A DNA stretch of 64,000 bases from Ustulina deusta (Eukaryota > Ascomycota > Sordariomycetes > Xylariales > Xylariaceae), in contig JAJNNX010000039.1 in NCBI GenBank assembly GCA_023159155.1, positions 372,001 through 436,000 on the forward strand, read 5' to 3'. Positions 38,695 through 49,816 of this stretch are shown here, piece after piece. Every line of letters begins with the position of its first letter. Positions within the stretch are counted from its first letter, which is position 1. The notes below the pieces were generated by a model. The model saw only the letters and a program-made list of their open reading frames with translations, made no database searches and was not told where the DNA came from. A program made the position numbers and the translations under genes.

Positions 38695-39957
38695 ATGTTA
38701 TTAGATGCAGGCACACAAAAACCGTTCCATGATTTCGTTTCAATAGAAGCATTTAAGGTAAGGCTTATGGCAAAGGGGTCGACCGGACCTTAAAGTACGC
38801 TCCCAACCCACTAACTCGCCTTAGGCTGTCATCTGGCTCGGCTTCGGCCTCATGACACTCTCGTTTATGGTCCGCGCCTACATTCGTATTACATGCTTCC
38901 GCAAGTTGTTTGCAGAAGACTGGATGATGCTTTTCGCGCTTTTCCTATACTTGAATATTGCGATTTTAAGCACAATATGCATTCGCAGTATCTACAACCT
39001 CGCCCATCTCGCTGACGGAACGTTTATACCAGGACCTACTTTCGAGGCAGATATTTCGTATGGATTCCACATCTTCGCGGGTATTTCTGTCCTTGTCTAC
39101 ATAGGGCTGTGGATAATCAAAGTGAATTTCCTCGTCTTCTTCTACCGTCTTGGCCATCAGCTGCCCAGGTTTCGCATCTTCTGGTGGGTCGTCTTGTGTA
39201 TCGTTATTGCTACTGGGATAGCCGAGACTGTCGTAGTCGTGTTTAAATGCTCGGTTGCGGACTCGATCACACTACCTGCGTGTAGTACCACAGCAAGCAA
39301 TGCGCTAGACACTCGGCTGCGCTTCATCGTATCCATCACTCTCGATGTCCTGACAGATGTCCTTTGTAAGTTTGCCGATCAGAGTACTTTCGTACATGCT
39401 CTTTAACTGAGTTGGGGAAACCAACAGTGATCATTTTCCCAGTCTCGATTCTTTGGACTTCACGCATATGCATACGCAACAAGTTGATTCTGTCAGGGAT
39501 TTTTCTGCTCATAGGTGCCACCATTGCCATCGCCATTGTGCGCGGGGTTTTCTCTGTCGATCTCATCCACCAGACGGCCTGGGCTCAGCTGATTATATCC
39601 TACTTATTCTTTAACGCGCTGGAATACCTTGTTTGTAAGCAGCAAACCGCCTGCCTATGCCCAATATCCCGCCTTTGAATCTGATTATTGAGTGTAATAG
39701 CGTTCATTGTCGCCTGCACAATCTCGTTCCGCTCGCTCTTCACACAACGGCGGAATAAAGCCGACTACGCGGCAGAGCAACAGGCGCGGAGATTCTATGC
39801 ACCTCTACAGAACCGTGGGCGTGATGGCGGGGGCTCCAGTGGCAAGATGCAGGGCTTATACGACACTATCCTAGACACATGCAGGACCCTCGAAGGTGCT
39901 GACATTGAGGGCGAGAACTGGGCACTGCCGGTGCCTCCTTCAGGGCCAGCAGGCTAG
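38695..39957 (+). CDS. Fungal rhodopsin-like 7-TM membrane protein
   Basis: Four exons, 38695-38757, 38825-39365, 39428-39634 and 39701-39957, join in phase to 355 aa. The order of hydrophobic helices fits the fung_rhodopsin family (PF20684): AVIWLGFGLMTLSFMVRAYI, then FAEDWMMLFALFLY (the usual xDDW-type block after TM2), GFHIFAGISVLVYIGLWIIK, VNFLVFFYRLG, FWWVVLCIVIATGIAETVVV, then a Cys-containing loop, LTDVLLIIFPVSILW, IFLLIGATIAIAIVRGVF, and a last helix. The cytosolic tail has basic and Gly/Ser-rich stretches. Relatives include PTH11-like putative receptors, most without known ligand. No frame damage; a functional plasma-membrane protein is likely. Flanking genes are relics, so context does not help. 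Confidence 0.82.
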
Positions 39958-40476
39958 CGACTGGACCGCCATGTCAAATACGACCCAGGTAGCCCATACG
40001 CCAACCGGAACAGAATATGATAACTCAGTACAGTCATTAAAAGTAAACGGTACCGCTACCACCATGGTGTAAATGTCGTTGAAGGCTTGGGTCAAGGGGT
40101 TGTAGCATATACAATTTCAGGAATAGACATTCAGTTCGTGAATATAAATGGCCTTCCATCTTACTCCCGCGGTTGGTTCCAGTTGATCCAACCCTCATAT
40201 CCCTTCCCTTTCCCTAGATGTGGCATCAGTCACGGGATCAATACAACCATCTGCCCGTCCAGTTACAGCATTTGTGAACAGTGGAACTGCATCAAATATA
40301 TGACTGAGAGTGTGTGCGGACATAGGCTAAAAACACAGAAAAATTGTGACGATAAGAGAAGAGAGCTGATGAATGTACTATGGGCACACCTGAAGGAGTA
40401 TTAGGCGTAGGGACTATCGCTGTGCCCGCTCCTTTGGTTTCGTAGTGTGAACATTGATCTCGAAGCAAGGTCAGCC
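39958..40476. other. Intergenic, nothing recognised
   Basis: Contains an unassigned plus-strand frame at 40087-40404 with several Cys but no known motif. Confidence 0.4.
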
Positions 40477-40812
40477 TTAGCCCAACAGCAAACCATATTG
40501 TCCTGCATGCACGTTATGAGCTGGAAATTGTCCTATGTAAGCGTTAGAGAGAACCACATAGATGTCGAAGAACTCCTTCATCTCGTCAATTTCGCTATCA
40601 AGCAGGAGTATGAGGGTGTCACAGCCAGCATTATTGATCTGCAGGTCAAGCGTGCTGCTCGTACGTCCCGAGCTTTTCTCGGCGCATCGGGTGATTGAGT
40701 CCTTGGACGTGACATTAAGCTCGAGTATTTTGGCATCGCTTAGGCCCCTCAAACTCCCCACCTTGGAGGTGTTGCGAAGGGTGGCGAACACGCAGTACCT
40801 CTTCTGGGACAT
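40477..40812 (-). pseudogene. Short-chain dehydrogenase/reductase scrap
   Basis: A 111-codon frame beginning RYCVFATLRNTSKV, then LSDAKILELNVTSKDSI (the usual DVT/NVT block after strand 4) and LDLQINNAGCD, the NNAG motif of classical SDRs. The N-terminal glycine-rich cofactor loop (TGxxxGIG) is absent. After FFDIYV the sequence no longer follows the family: no catalytic Ser or YxxxK. It is a fragment of an SDR gene and cannot be active. The closest type from the FATLR/NNAG spacing is the acyl-DHAP-reductase-like fungal SDRs, but this is a guess. Confidence 0.6.
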
Positions 40813-41376
40813 CTAGAAAATCGTTTATTGGCTTCTCGCCTCTCAGCTATCAAGTCCACATCTTCAGTCAGGGATTTTGTAGATAATGAACAGCCTGATC
40901 TGGGCTTCACTGTTCCTGTCTGCTAGCTCGACATGGCAGAGCATTGCGTGGTCAAGGGGGAGTGATAGGAAATGTTCAGATGGCGAACGAACAGAGCAGA
41001 GATACAGTGGCTCAAAAAAGGGCCTGTCCACGTTTTTATAAGACCGAAATATCTTCATCACACAAATTACAATTGAAGATAAACCATTTGTCAATAAAAT
41101 ATATATTCTGTCAATTTATTGAGTTCTAAACCTGTTATCCATAGTTAACACTTTCTATAGTCAAGGTACTTGAACCTAAACCAAAAACGGACAGGACTTT
41201 TTTCGCGTGACTGTAAGTGGTTGTCCAGGCCTACAGGGACCCACCACACCAACCATCCCTTCTACATCACACTTCGCGAGCCATTACGACGCGTATTTTG
41301 ACCGTAGTTACAAAATACCTACCTTCTATATTGCAACCTTAGACCTATTTTCGAGAAGTGACTATTACTGCTCAGG
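40813..41376. other. Intergenic, nothing recognised
   Basis: About 560 bases with no supported feature. Confidence 0.45.
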
Positions 41377-42255
41377 ATGACTCCAGCGAAATTTACTCGG
41401 GGTGAAACGCCCGCAAAAAAACCCGCACACGGTCCGCCAGAGCCTATCCCGAGCACCGAAGACGAACCGTTAGCTCCTTCAGATCAGTTGTTAGCAGAAG
41501 GGGCGGGCGGCGCACGTGAATTCGTGCCTAGCTCGGTCGAAGAGCCAGGCCACAATACCCCTTCGAGACCGGCCGAGAAACGAGCCCGTGCCGATACGGT
41601 GGGCACTCCTATACGGACCGAAGACGAGCTCGAACGTCGCGAGCGGGCTCTCCGCTTTCGAAGACTCGAGCTGGCGGAAATGGAAGCACAACTCCGAGAA
41701 CAGAAAGCCCGCGAAGCTGACTCGTCAGGAACCGGTTCAGGTCTCCACGAGCTAGGTTTCGAATTCCAAAGAGTTGGTCGGTATCCCTCTATCGTAGTGG
41801 ATACAGCGGGAAAGTTCCCCGGCGTCGACCCGGAATGTGTATTAGCAATCTATAAAAACGAACTTGACCCGATGGACTTGATAAAGCTACGCACTGGCTT
41901 CTATAGTTCAACAGAAGCTCCGATAACGGGAGTGGATGCATACGGCTCGGACATGAGTCTCTGGGCTTACTGCTTTACAACGTTCGTCGCGATCTACGGA
42001 TCGTTGTTCGAAAATCATGTCCATGTCGTCCTTGCGATGGTCGAGTTTTCTCGTGGAATATTTCACCTGGCAATTATTCACAAACTACGCCCTGTGATTA
42101 GCTTCGCAGTGAGCCGTATGCGTATCTGCCTTTTAACGCGACACGACGCACAAGTATGGTCTCGACGGGACCGCAACTGGGAAACTAGTTTTTTCTCGTT
42201 GTTAACAGTTAAGGGAGCGAGAACGGGCCGTAACAGGCGCGCGGCCATCCGTTAA
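41377..42255 (+). CDS. Hypothetical protein with charged coiled coil, possibly transposon gag-like
   Basis: Single frame of 292 codons from a true ATG. The first 90 residues are Pro/Ser/Glu-rich and look disordered, with a KRAR basic patch. DELERRERALRFRRLELAEM, followed by EAQLREQKA, forms a strong Arg/Glu coiled coil. Then comes a more globular part: FPGVDPECVLAIYKNELDPM, LIKLRTGFY, LWAYCFTTFVAIYGSLFENH and LAMVEFSRGIFHLA. That layout, with coiled coil followed by an LxxFxxxIxxLA helix region, recalls gag-like ORFs found with fungal retroelements, but I cannot name a family. The last 60 residues are basic and may be out of frame or unspliced. The following 350 bases to the CorA relic show nothing. 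Confidence 0.4.
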   Translation: MTPAKFTRGETPAKKPAHGPPEPIPSTEDEPLAPSDQLLAEGAGGAREFVPSSVEEPGHNTPSRPAEKRARADTVGTPIRTEDELERRERALRFRRLELAEMEAQLREQKAREADSSGTGSGLHELGFEFQRVGRYPSIVVDTAGKFPGVDPECVLAIYKNELDPMDLIKLRTGFYSSTEAPITGVDAYGSDMSLWAYCFTTFVAIYGSLFENHVHVVLAMVEFSRGIFHLAIIHKLRPVISFAVSRMRICLLTRHDAQVWSRRDRNWETSFFSLLTVKGARTGRNRRAAIR

Positions 42256-42609
42256 CTAAGAGAGAAGTTTTCGGGACGTTTTCGAGAAGTTGTAGAGAAG
42301 AAGGAGCTTATAGCACGACGTGAGCCTTACAAGGACCATCTTACTTTTCAAGAGGCTTTCACTTATCTTAGTTAATTAGCTCGCAGGAACATCGGCGACG
42401 CCGGTGCAAATAGTAGACCAGGAGACAAGCACGTCATCCCATAGCCAACCACCTGGTCAGGCGGCCATAATACAACTCCGATGCTCCTCAGTGCTACCCC
42501 TTAAGTACAATATCTGCTCTCAGCGGTCGGTTTGGCCCGGCGAGCAACAGCTGGCGTCCTCCATTCCCCCATTCCAGTGTTTGCCCACGCCGCCTTTTCC
42601 GGAGGTGTT

Positions 42610-43310
42610 ATGTTAAATCTGCTAAGCGATCTCATTGGGGAACTCATAACACCGCTTCCCGGTGCCGAGTTTTGGAGTGGCTGCTTTGAACAACTTCAGG
42701 AGTACCGCCTCGTCCTCGGTAGGCATGCGGATCAACTACACCGCAGTCTGCGCGCCATTCGTGCTCTCGAGGAAACCGAGATCCCGGCGCGCCGTCTCAT
42801 CATGAGCAGAGCCCCAGGCCATGCATGATTCGAAGTGAGTCCTACTGGGCGAACACAGAATCGCCCCACCAGCGCCGCTCGAGCCTCAGTTTCCAGAAGC
42901 CTCTCTACCTACACAGCAACCGGTCTCCTAGAAGACTACGTGGAGCTCCTGGATCACTGCCTGCGTTTGCAGTCTCGAACAGCTACCGCCATGAGCACGG
43001 AGATGAACCGAACTATGACTCTCGAATCCTGACGCGCCATCGAGCTGTCGGAATGTTTGGAAAGGCTAACGGTACTAGCGGCCTATTTCATTCCACTCAC
43101 ATTCACTGCCTCCTTATTCGGCATGAATTTCCAGAACTTTGGACAGAGCCATCTACTCTGTGGTGGTGTATTGTCATCGCGGCGCCACTGACGTCGTTAA
43201 TGCATGCAGACTCTACACTGGATGTACCGAGTTGGAAGAAACGTATCGCGGCGCACCTTTCGAAGCAGCCATTTTCAAGAAAGCCTCAGAAATGCGTCCT
43301 CGACCCTTGA
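42610..43310 (+). pseudogene. CorA-like Mg2+ transporter-type domain, broken
   Basis: Pieces read in order: an N-terminal helical part (LGRHADQLHRSLRAIRALEE), a break around 42828, then LLEDYVELLDHCLRLQSRTA, MSTEMNRTMTLES, an in-frame TGA at 43030-43032, and RAIELSECLERLTVLAAYFI with PLTFTASLFGMNFQNFG. GMN in SLFGMNF is the pore signature of CorA-type proteins. One base is missing near 43140, after which the second membrane helix continues in another frame (STLWWCIVIAAPLT). The TGA stands where relatives often have Arg (ESRRAIE), so CGA to TGA is likely. Fungal proteins of this shape often carry the CorA-like tail on ankyrin or unknown N-termini. This copy is dead. Confidence 0.65.
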
Positions 43311-44769
43311 TAGGGGTCACGATTATTTACCCAGTCAGATGCTGACAGTGAATCTGGCACATCATGGGTCTTCCGGGCTACAAGTCTACCTCGGGGAATT
43401 GTATTATATCCATATAGCGCATCGATATCATGTGCCACCGGGAGAATCCTGTCGGCGGATTTCTCTCTACATCCAGGCATTTCCTTCTCCATGGCAGGAT
43501 GATTGGCTCAATAACCCGTACCAAATATGAATAGGGCGTCGGGAAATGCGTTGCCGGGCTATATGTGCTTGAAAAGGTGCTTGCACTTATGGGTCTTTAA
43601 TGGATTTCTTGTTATGTCGGTTTGAGAAGAGATACGATACTCTCACTAGCTAAAATATGTTTCAGAGATTAACTCCCTTCCATCACTTGCCAAATTCAGC
43701 AATATGCATTACTCCGCGATCATGAAGCCGCGTCTGTTGCGACTTACCTTGCAGACTGGCGCAAATGGGACTGCGGCGACAAATTCCGAAAGTAACGAGT
43801 ACTTGAAACGAAGGTGTTGGAATGGTATTTATATGTAACCCTCTCTCAGTCAGCCCAATCGTCCCAAAAGGTCTGCCCCTGACCGTATGCAGCAGCCTTC
43901 GTGAGCTGAACACTCATTGAATTGATGAATTGGGGTGAAATGCTCCAGTAGGCAGCCTGTAGGCAATTTTAATTGAGGTGACCGGTAATTGAGGCCACTA
44001 ATCCCCTAGCCTTGGCGGAATCGACACGGCAAGGCATAACGAAGCATCGCCGGCTACAACCGGAGGCGGTCGGACATGTTAGCAGCCGCTCTCGTACCGA
44101 GTGTTCAATCTCGTAGTAAATGGTTCAACTCCTTCTCCTAGCCTCCTCTCAGCAAAAAGGGGGCCAGTCACCACAAAACGAGCCCCATCCCCTGAAAGCT
44201 GGGTAGAGATTCTTAGCCGGCATCCCCCGGAATTCGCAGCTGATGCTCGGGAAACTAGTCATAGGCACTGATCATATGTGACCTCAGACAACACCTGTCC
44301 GTGGCTGTACAACGAGAATTTGTACTGGGCGAGACCTATAAAATCCTAGATCTTATTTAAACCGGTCATTTTGATTGCTGAAGATCTCCCAGTCGCATTC
44401 TGTCCCGCTGATTGTGAATGCGTATGGTTTGAGGTCACCAAAGGCGTGTATACTAGGGCATGGAGGTTTGTGGTACGGGCGACCAATACAGAGTTTGTTG
44501 GTCAAGGCATACCTAGTCTTTTCTCGCTTTGTGCACGGCAGATCAAAACAGACGGAACGCTCGGACAGCTTGTCGTCCTTTGAGAGATCAGCTAGTCAAG
44601 ATAATTTGAGTATGGGAGGACATCTGTCATAGTCGAGGCCAGCGTGGCCTTCTCCCTCATCGACGCCAGTAGGAGAGAAATCTGTCATAATGGGAGGGAT
44701 TGAAAATCAATCATTTTATTTGAATGCTAGGAAGGAAACCGAACCGCCCAGCATTGCCATGACACAGAA
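43311..44769. other. Intergenic, nothing recognised
   Basis: About 1.45 kb between the CorA relic and the end of the NLR gene. Only short frames without motifs. Confidence 0.45.
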
Positions 44770-47700
44770 TCAGATGGCACCTTCGCTCACGGGCTGCTTC
44801 TCCCAAAATATCCGGTAACGCTCAACAGCTTCCTCGCCATTATCCTTCCAGCCATCTTCCTCCTCAACACCCTCCTCCTGGATCCGTGCCAGCCACTCCT
44901 CATCTGGCTTTAGCAGCTGCTCCCTGTCAGATTTCGCCCCATGATGGAGTAATATTTCAACGATATGCCAGAAGCCTTGGAGAACAGCGGCGTTTAGTGC
45001 ACCGCGGTACTTCCCCCCACGGGCATTCGGATCAGCGCCTTTCTCCAATAGCAGTTTTACCGAGTCTGTCTGGCCTGTATGCGCCGCTGCCTGTAAAGCC
45101 GAGCCGAATATTCCACCTACAGCATTTATTTCCAAGCCAGGGCAGTTTTGGAGCAAATATATCGCCCCGCTCTCGCTGCTCTTGTTTGCACATGCCGACT
45201 GCAGTGGAAAACCGTGCATCCCAGCCTGAATATTAACATCAGCGCCGCGGTCAAGCAGGAAGCGAACCTGGCCAATTAGGTTGCGCTCGTCGTCGAAAAG
45301 CCATTCACCGTCCAGCCTCCTATCATCAACTTCAAGAATCGCTTGCAAGGCAGTAGTGTGCTGCTGTCCCTCCTTCCCGTCAATGTCAGCACCGTGGTCA
45401 AGCAATAGTTGCAGCAGCGGCGTTATATCATAGTAAGGTTCAAAACGGCCTAGCCTGATGGACGCAGCCGCGTGCCAGGCGCTGCCAAAGACGCCTCCCT
45501 GCATGTGGATATTCGCACCGCGCTCGATCAGTAAGCGGGCTATATCGACGCGCGTTAAGCAGTCGTAGTCGCTGTCTGACTTCTGGCAGGCAGCCTGGAG
45601 CGCAGTCCCGTATTTTCCACCCTGCGCATTAACCTCGGCGCCATGGTCAAGCAGCATACGCACCGTGTCGATGGTGCCTTTTGCGCAGGCAGCCTGTAGT
45701 GCGGTGCTGTAACGACCGCCCTGCTTATTAACTTCGGCGCCCTTGATTAGTAGCAGCTTTAATAATTCGACATTTAATAATTTGAGATCATCCCAGCTTT
45801 CGGACCTCGCTGCGACGACCTGCAGTGCACTCCCGAATTTGCCGCCCGTGGCGTTGACGTCCGCCCCTTTATCAAGCAGGAGCTGTGCAACTCGCGGACT
45901 CTCATATATTACCTTGTGGTTGCCCCGCCGTCGGAAGATAGGGGGAGATTTCCACGTGCACGCTGCCTGCAGAGCGTTGCCGAATTTGCCGCCCTGGGCG
46001 TTGACGTCTGCTCCCTGATCAAGCAGTAGCTGCACAATTTCTTCCTCACCCACTAAACATGCTGCCTGCAGGGCGTTGCCATACTCCCCCCCTTGGATTT
46101 TTACATCGGCGCCCTTCTCCAACAAAAATTTTACTAGCTCGAACTGTCCCGGTCTCGTGCACGCTGCCTGCAATGCGGTTCCCCACTGTCCTCCCTGCGC
46201 ATTGATATTGGCGCCTCTATCTAGCAGAAGCTCTACCACGCTATAATCTTCATCGTAGTGATAGCATGCAGCCTGTAGTGCATTGCCGTACAACCCTCCC
46301 TCAGCATTGATATTAGCACCCCTCTCCAGCAGGAGCTCGACTTTGTCCCTTATTTCGGTCTGTTCCCCATGAGTTGCACATAGTGCCTGCAGTGCATTAC
46401 CGTGCTCCCCGCCTTGTACGTTGACGTCTGCGCCTCTTTCTAGCAATAAACAGAGGTGCCCTTGGGCGAATCGAATATTCTCAGCTGCTACCTGTAGTAA
46501 TGTCTTCTCAGTGCTACCTCGACTATTTATGTTGGCACCACTGTCGAGTAAATACTCCAGCATTGCGATGCTTCTCATCCCGACAAACTTAGAGGGTATT
46601 ATAGCCAACACTGTGACGGGATACCCGGTAGCCGGCGCTAAGTTAACATCGGCCCCCCGGTTCACAAGCAGCTGTACAAAGTGCAAGTCGTCATTAGATA
46701 CAGCAATCTGCAATGCTGACCCGAATTTGCCGTGTTGCGCATTGACGTCGGCGCCGTTGTCAAGCAGGAGATCCGCAATCTCAGCATGCCCATCAAATGC
46801 CGCTGCCTGCAGTGCGCCTCCTAGTCTATCACTTTCTGCATTGGCTCGGGCACCTTTGTCGAGGAGGAGCTGGACAATCTCAATCCTTCCCTCGTATGCA
46901 GCCTCCTGAAGGGCCGCATCCAAACCCCGTTGTCCTAAGTACATGTTTGCCCAGGGGCCACCTGGGAGTAGCATCTTCGTAAGCTTGAGATAACCAAGCC
47001 GTGCAGTGTAGCATTGTGGCCGTTGTAACATGTAATGATTCGGCCGAGGCCGCCTTCTGATCGTGGATGTTTCGACCACGTCCGGGTATGCGAGACGAGA
47101 CTCTTTCCTTGTAATTGTTCTTCTTAGGCTCTTGCTACCGAGGGCGAGCGCGCGTGCGGCAAGGCAGACATGGCTATTTTGCCATTTCTCACGCGGTACC
47201 ATCTCAAGATGCTCCGCCCAATTGCCTGCTGAGTAGCCCTCAAGCTTAAGATCAGAGACATCTTCCTCGCTCATCGTACTACAATAGAGGTGGTAAGCGA
47301 GGGAGGTGTGTGCAATGTGAAGGTGGACGTCGAGTTCGGTGAATAAGAAGCCTGAGACCCGACTGTCGGCAATACGGTTAGACGTCAGGTGTTCCTTGAC
47401 TGAGAAGTGGGCCAGGCGGACATAAGTGCCCTCCTCGACCCAGTCCCGGGCCCCCATGGTAAACAGTACTGTCAGGCTAGATATATACCTAAGGCATTCT
47501 TTGGGCTGGAATGGCCGCTGGCTTTCGTCAAAGGGGATAGGAAGCTCAGGGCGGAGGATGCTGGCCTCAGCGAGCTCTTCCAGCCGGAGGGGTCTGACCG
47601 ACGCCACGAGCCACTTCAGCATGCTAACAACCCGGGCCTGAAACATTGAATCAATATTTTGGAGCACCCTATCGTATGTTGCGTTGAGTCCCAGAGGGAG

Positions 47701-49816
47701 CTGCTCGAGCGCCTTATCGACATCTGCAGCAGAGACGAGGTTCTTGAGGGCCTCGAACTGATAAACGATATACTGGAACCTAGGGTAATCGTTAGTGGCA
47801 CTTTCCTCCGCTGTATCTAACAGAATTCCTATCGCAACCTACATGCCATCTGCTCTCTTAATTAGTAGGTCTTTTGCCTTGGCCTTGACACCGTTAGGCC
47901 ATGAACTGTAGTCGGCAGAAGCGAGCCTCGAATCAATGTATAGACCGATGTCGCGGTTAACACCCCACTGATCTGCTGTTAGGTCGATAGCAACTCTAAA
48001 TGGCGACGACCGCGAGAGGATGGCGTTTATCTCCGCGCCGATATCTGGCTCCGCCCGACTTGTTAAGAAAATGTGGAGGTTATCTGGCATTTTGGCAATA
48101 ATACGACGGAGAGTGCCCAGGAGCTTACTCCGTTCTCCATCCACGGTCGGGCACTCGTCCAAAGCGTCAAGAACAAGAGATACCGATGAGAATCCACCCG
48201 TGGTAGCCATTAATGCATCCTCGAGGGTCTTGGTGTCCGGACGCTCGCCTTTCTTCTTATATACACGAAGGTCCTTGATCAGTTGTGGTGTGTCAGGTCG
48301 GCTCACGTAAAGCTGTTTAATGAGTGATGACAGCATTGTGTCAACTTTCTGCTTCTCTTGGTCGCTGAAGCTAAAGAAGAAGTATGCGAATGCAGATCCT
48401 GGGTCGGAGGTGTACCGTTCCTGCAGACGCTTAACAACGGACGAGCTGAGGATCGATTTCCCACAGCCAGCTGTAAATCGTTAGCGGGAGAACGGCAAGG
48501 GGAAGACGGTAATTGGCGTACGTTTTCCGTGAAGCCATAGAAGAGAGCTCGGAGACCTCTCCCAGGTTTTGAACTCCTCCCTATCCTTTACTAACCAGTC
48601 ACACGTGCCACTTTCATGCTTGTCCCGGGCACTGTTGTACATCTCAGAGGGATCGACTTTACACAGCCAATCGAGGAACTCGCCTTGGTTCTTCTCTTCT
48701 TGTGCTTCTAGAACAGCGTCCTGCAGCCCCAAGACGCTCGCGCCAATGGCTTGCCAATGGCCTATGGCCTCCTGGTGACGAGTGGCGGCTGCCGAGCACT
48801 CCTCGTCGTATTTCATATCCCTCCAGATCCCACGGATGGCAGAAAATCCAAGCCCTTTGTCTCTGATTTCGTTCAACATGTTATCCCACTCGTTCCATTT
48901 CAGGATGTCCAATCCCAGGCGAGACGCAGTCTTCCTAGTGTAGTAACAGTAGCTTGTAGCCTGAAACTTTAAGATATGCCGATAGAGTTTCTCCAGGGTG
49001 TTTTTGTACGCAGCATGAGATAGCATCGACGATTTGTGATCGCTGGATTCCGACTCGTACCGCCGGACGTACAGGTCTTCCCACATCCAGCTCTGAGTTA
49101 TAAGAGACGAAATGTGATCGAGGCCCTTTGCGAGGGAGGCAGCTTGTTCCGAAGGGTTTAGAAAGAGCTGGGGGAGGTAATTTATGATTTAGATGGCGAT
49201 TGCTATGTGTGGAAGCCCAACTTACTGGCAGCAATACACTAACGCCCACCCACGCTAGAGAGGCATATGGATTTGCGCTCACAGCAGCAGTTATGAAATT
49301 ATTTGCCCGGTTGACGACACCTAGGACAGGTTGGACCACCTCGCGGACTTGGACATCGGAGCTGCCGAATTTTAGCTTCCAGGCATCTCGGTTAACCTCG
49401 TCCATCTTGCGTTGGAGGATCGCGTGCATATGGTCTTTAACGCAAAATTTCGAGCCCAGCGTTAAGACGAGACCAGCGCTCAGATTTCCGCTGAGCTGAG
49501 CTTCGTACTTTGCTATAAGCTCTTCATCTTCTATTCGCAGATTTGTGTATGCCAGGTTCCAGAGATCTTGGATCGGTGTATCGCCATCTGTCAAGGTTGG
49601 TGACGACTTCGAACTCGACCCGCCTGGCGGGGACGACTGGGCCGGAGGGGTGTCGGCAGGAGGTGGTGTCAAGGTCGACGATCCATCGAGGTTCACCGGA
49701 GCATCAGAGCTAGCTTCCTCGGCCGTAGGCGTCTGGGCTTCAGTTTTTAGCTTCTGCTTTTGACTGTCCTTACGGCCCCGGCGGAGAAATTTATTCTTCA
49801 CAGTTTTGAAGACCAT
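44770..49816 (-). CDS. NACHT-ankyrin NLR-like protein (about 1624 aa)
   Basis: Four exons on the minus strand: 49816-49226, 49167-48522, 48470-47843 and 47779-44770, all in phase. After a disordered basic/Pro-Ser leader comes the fungal NACHT N-terminal domain: IQDLWNLAYTNLRIEDEELI near residue 90, then WVGVSVLLP spliced to LFLNPSEQAASLAKGLDHIS. The P-loop GKPGCGKS is at about 411-418, formed across the exon 2/3 junction. Walker B SLVLDALDECP is near 510-520, and LHIFLTSRAEPDI follows as sensor-like block. A winged-helix/helical region (MLKWLVASVRPLRLEELAEA, VRLAHFSVKEHLTS) leads into 18 ankyrin-type repeats, residues about 909-1585, and a short acidic tail. Proteins of this architecture are the fungal counterparts of NLR immune receptors, acting in non-self recognition and regulated cell death. 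No stop or frame break was found, so unlike the HET and FunK1 copies nearby it looks intact. Confidence 0.9.
44890..46920 (-). repeat. Array of about 18 ankyrin repeats within the NLR
   Basis: Repeats share a core ALQAAC..G....VxLLLDxGADVN, then AQGGxxG. Spacing is 33 residues in the plainest units, but several carry inserts of 5 to 17 residues in the loop before the second helix, and two (the fourth and sixteenth) are poorly conserved. The phrase QGGxxG(N/S/T)ALQ recurs almost unchanged through the middle of the array, which suggests past unit duplication or exchange. Confidence 0.88.

Noticed and set aside
47643..47667. Separate ankyrin gene starting near 47667
   Set aside because: That frame opens at GTG and joins upstream in phase through an intron at 47842-47780 to the NACHT exons; it is the last exon of one gene.
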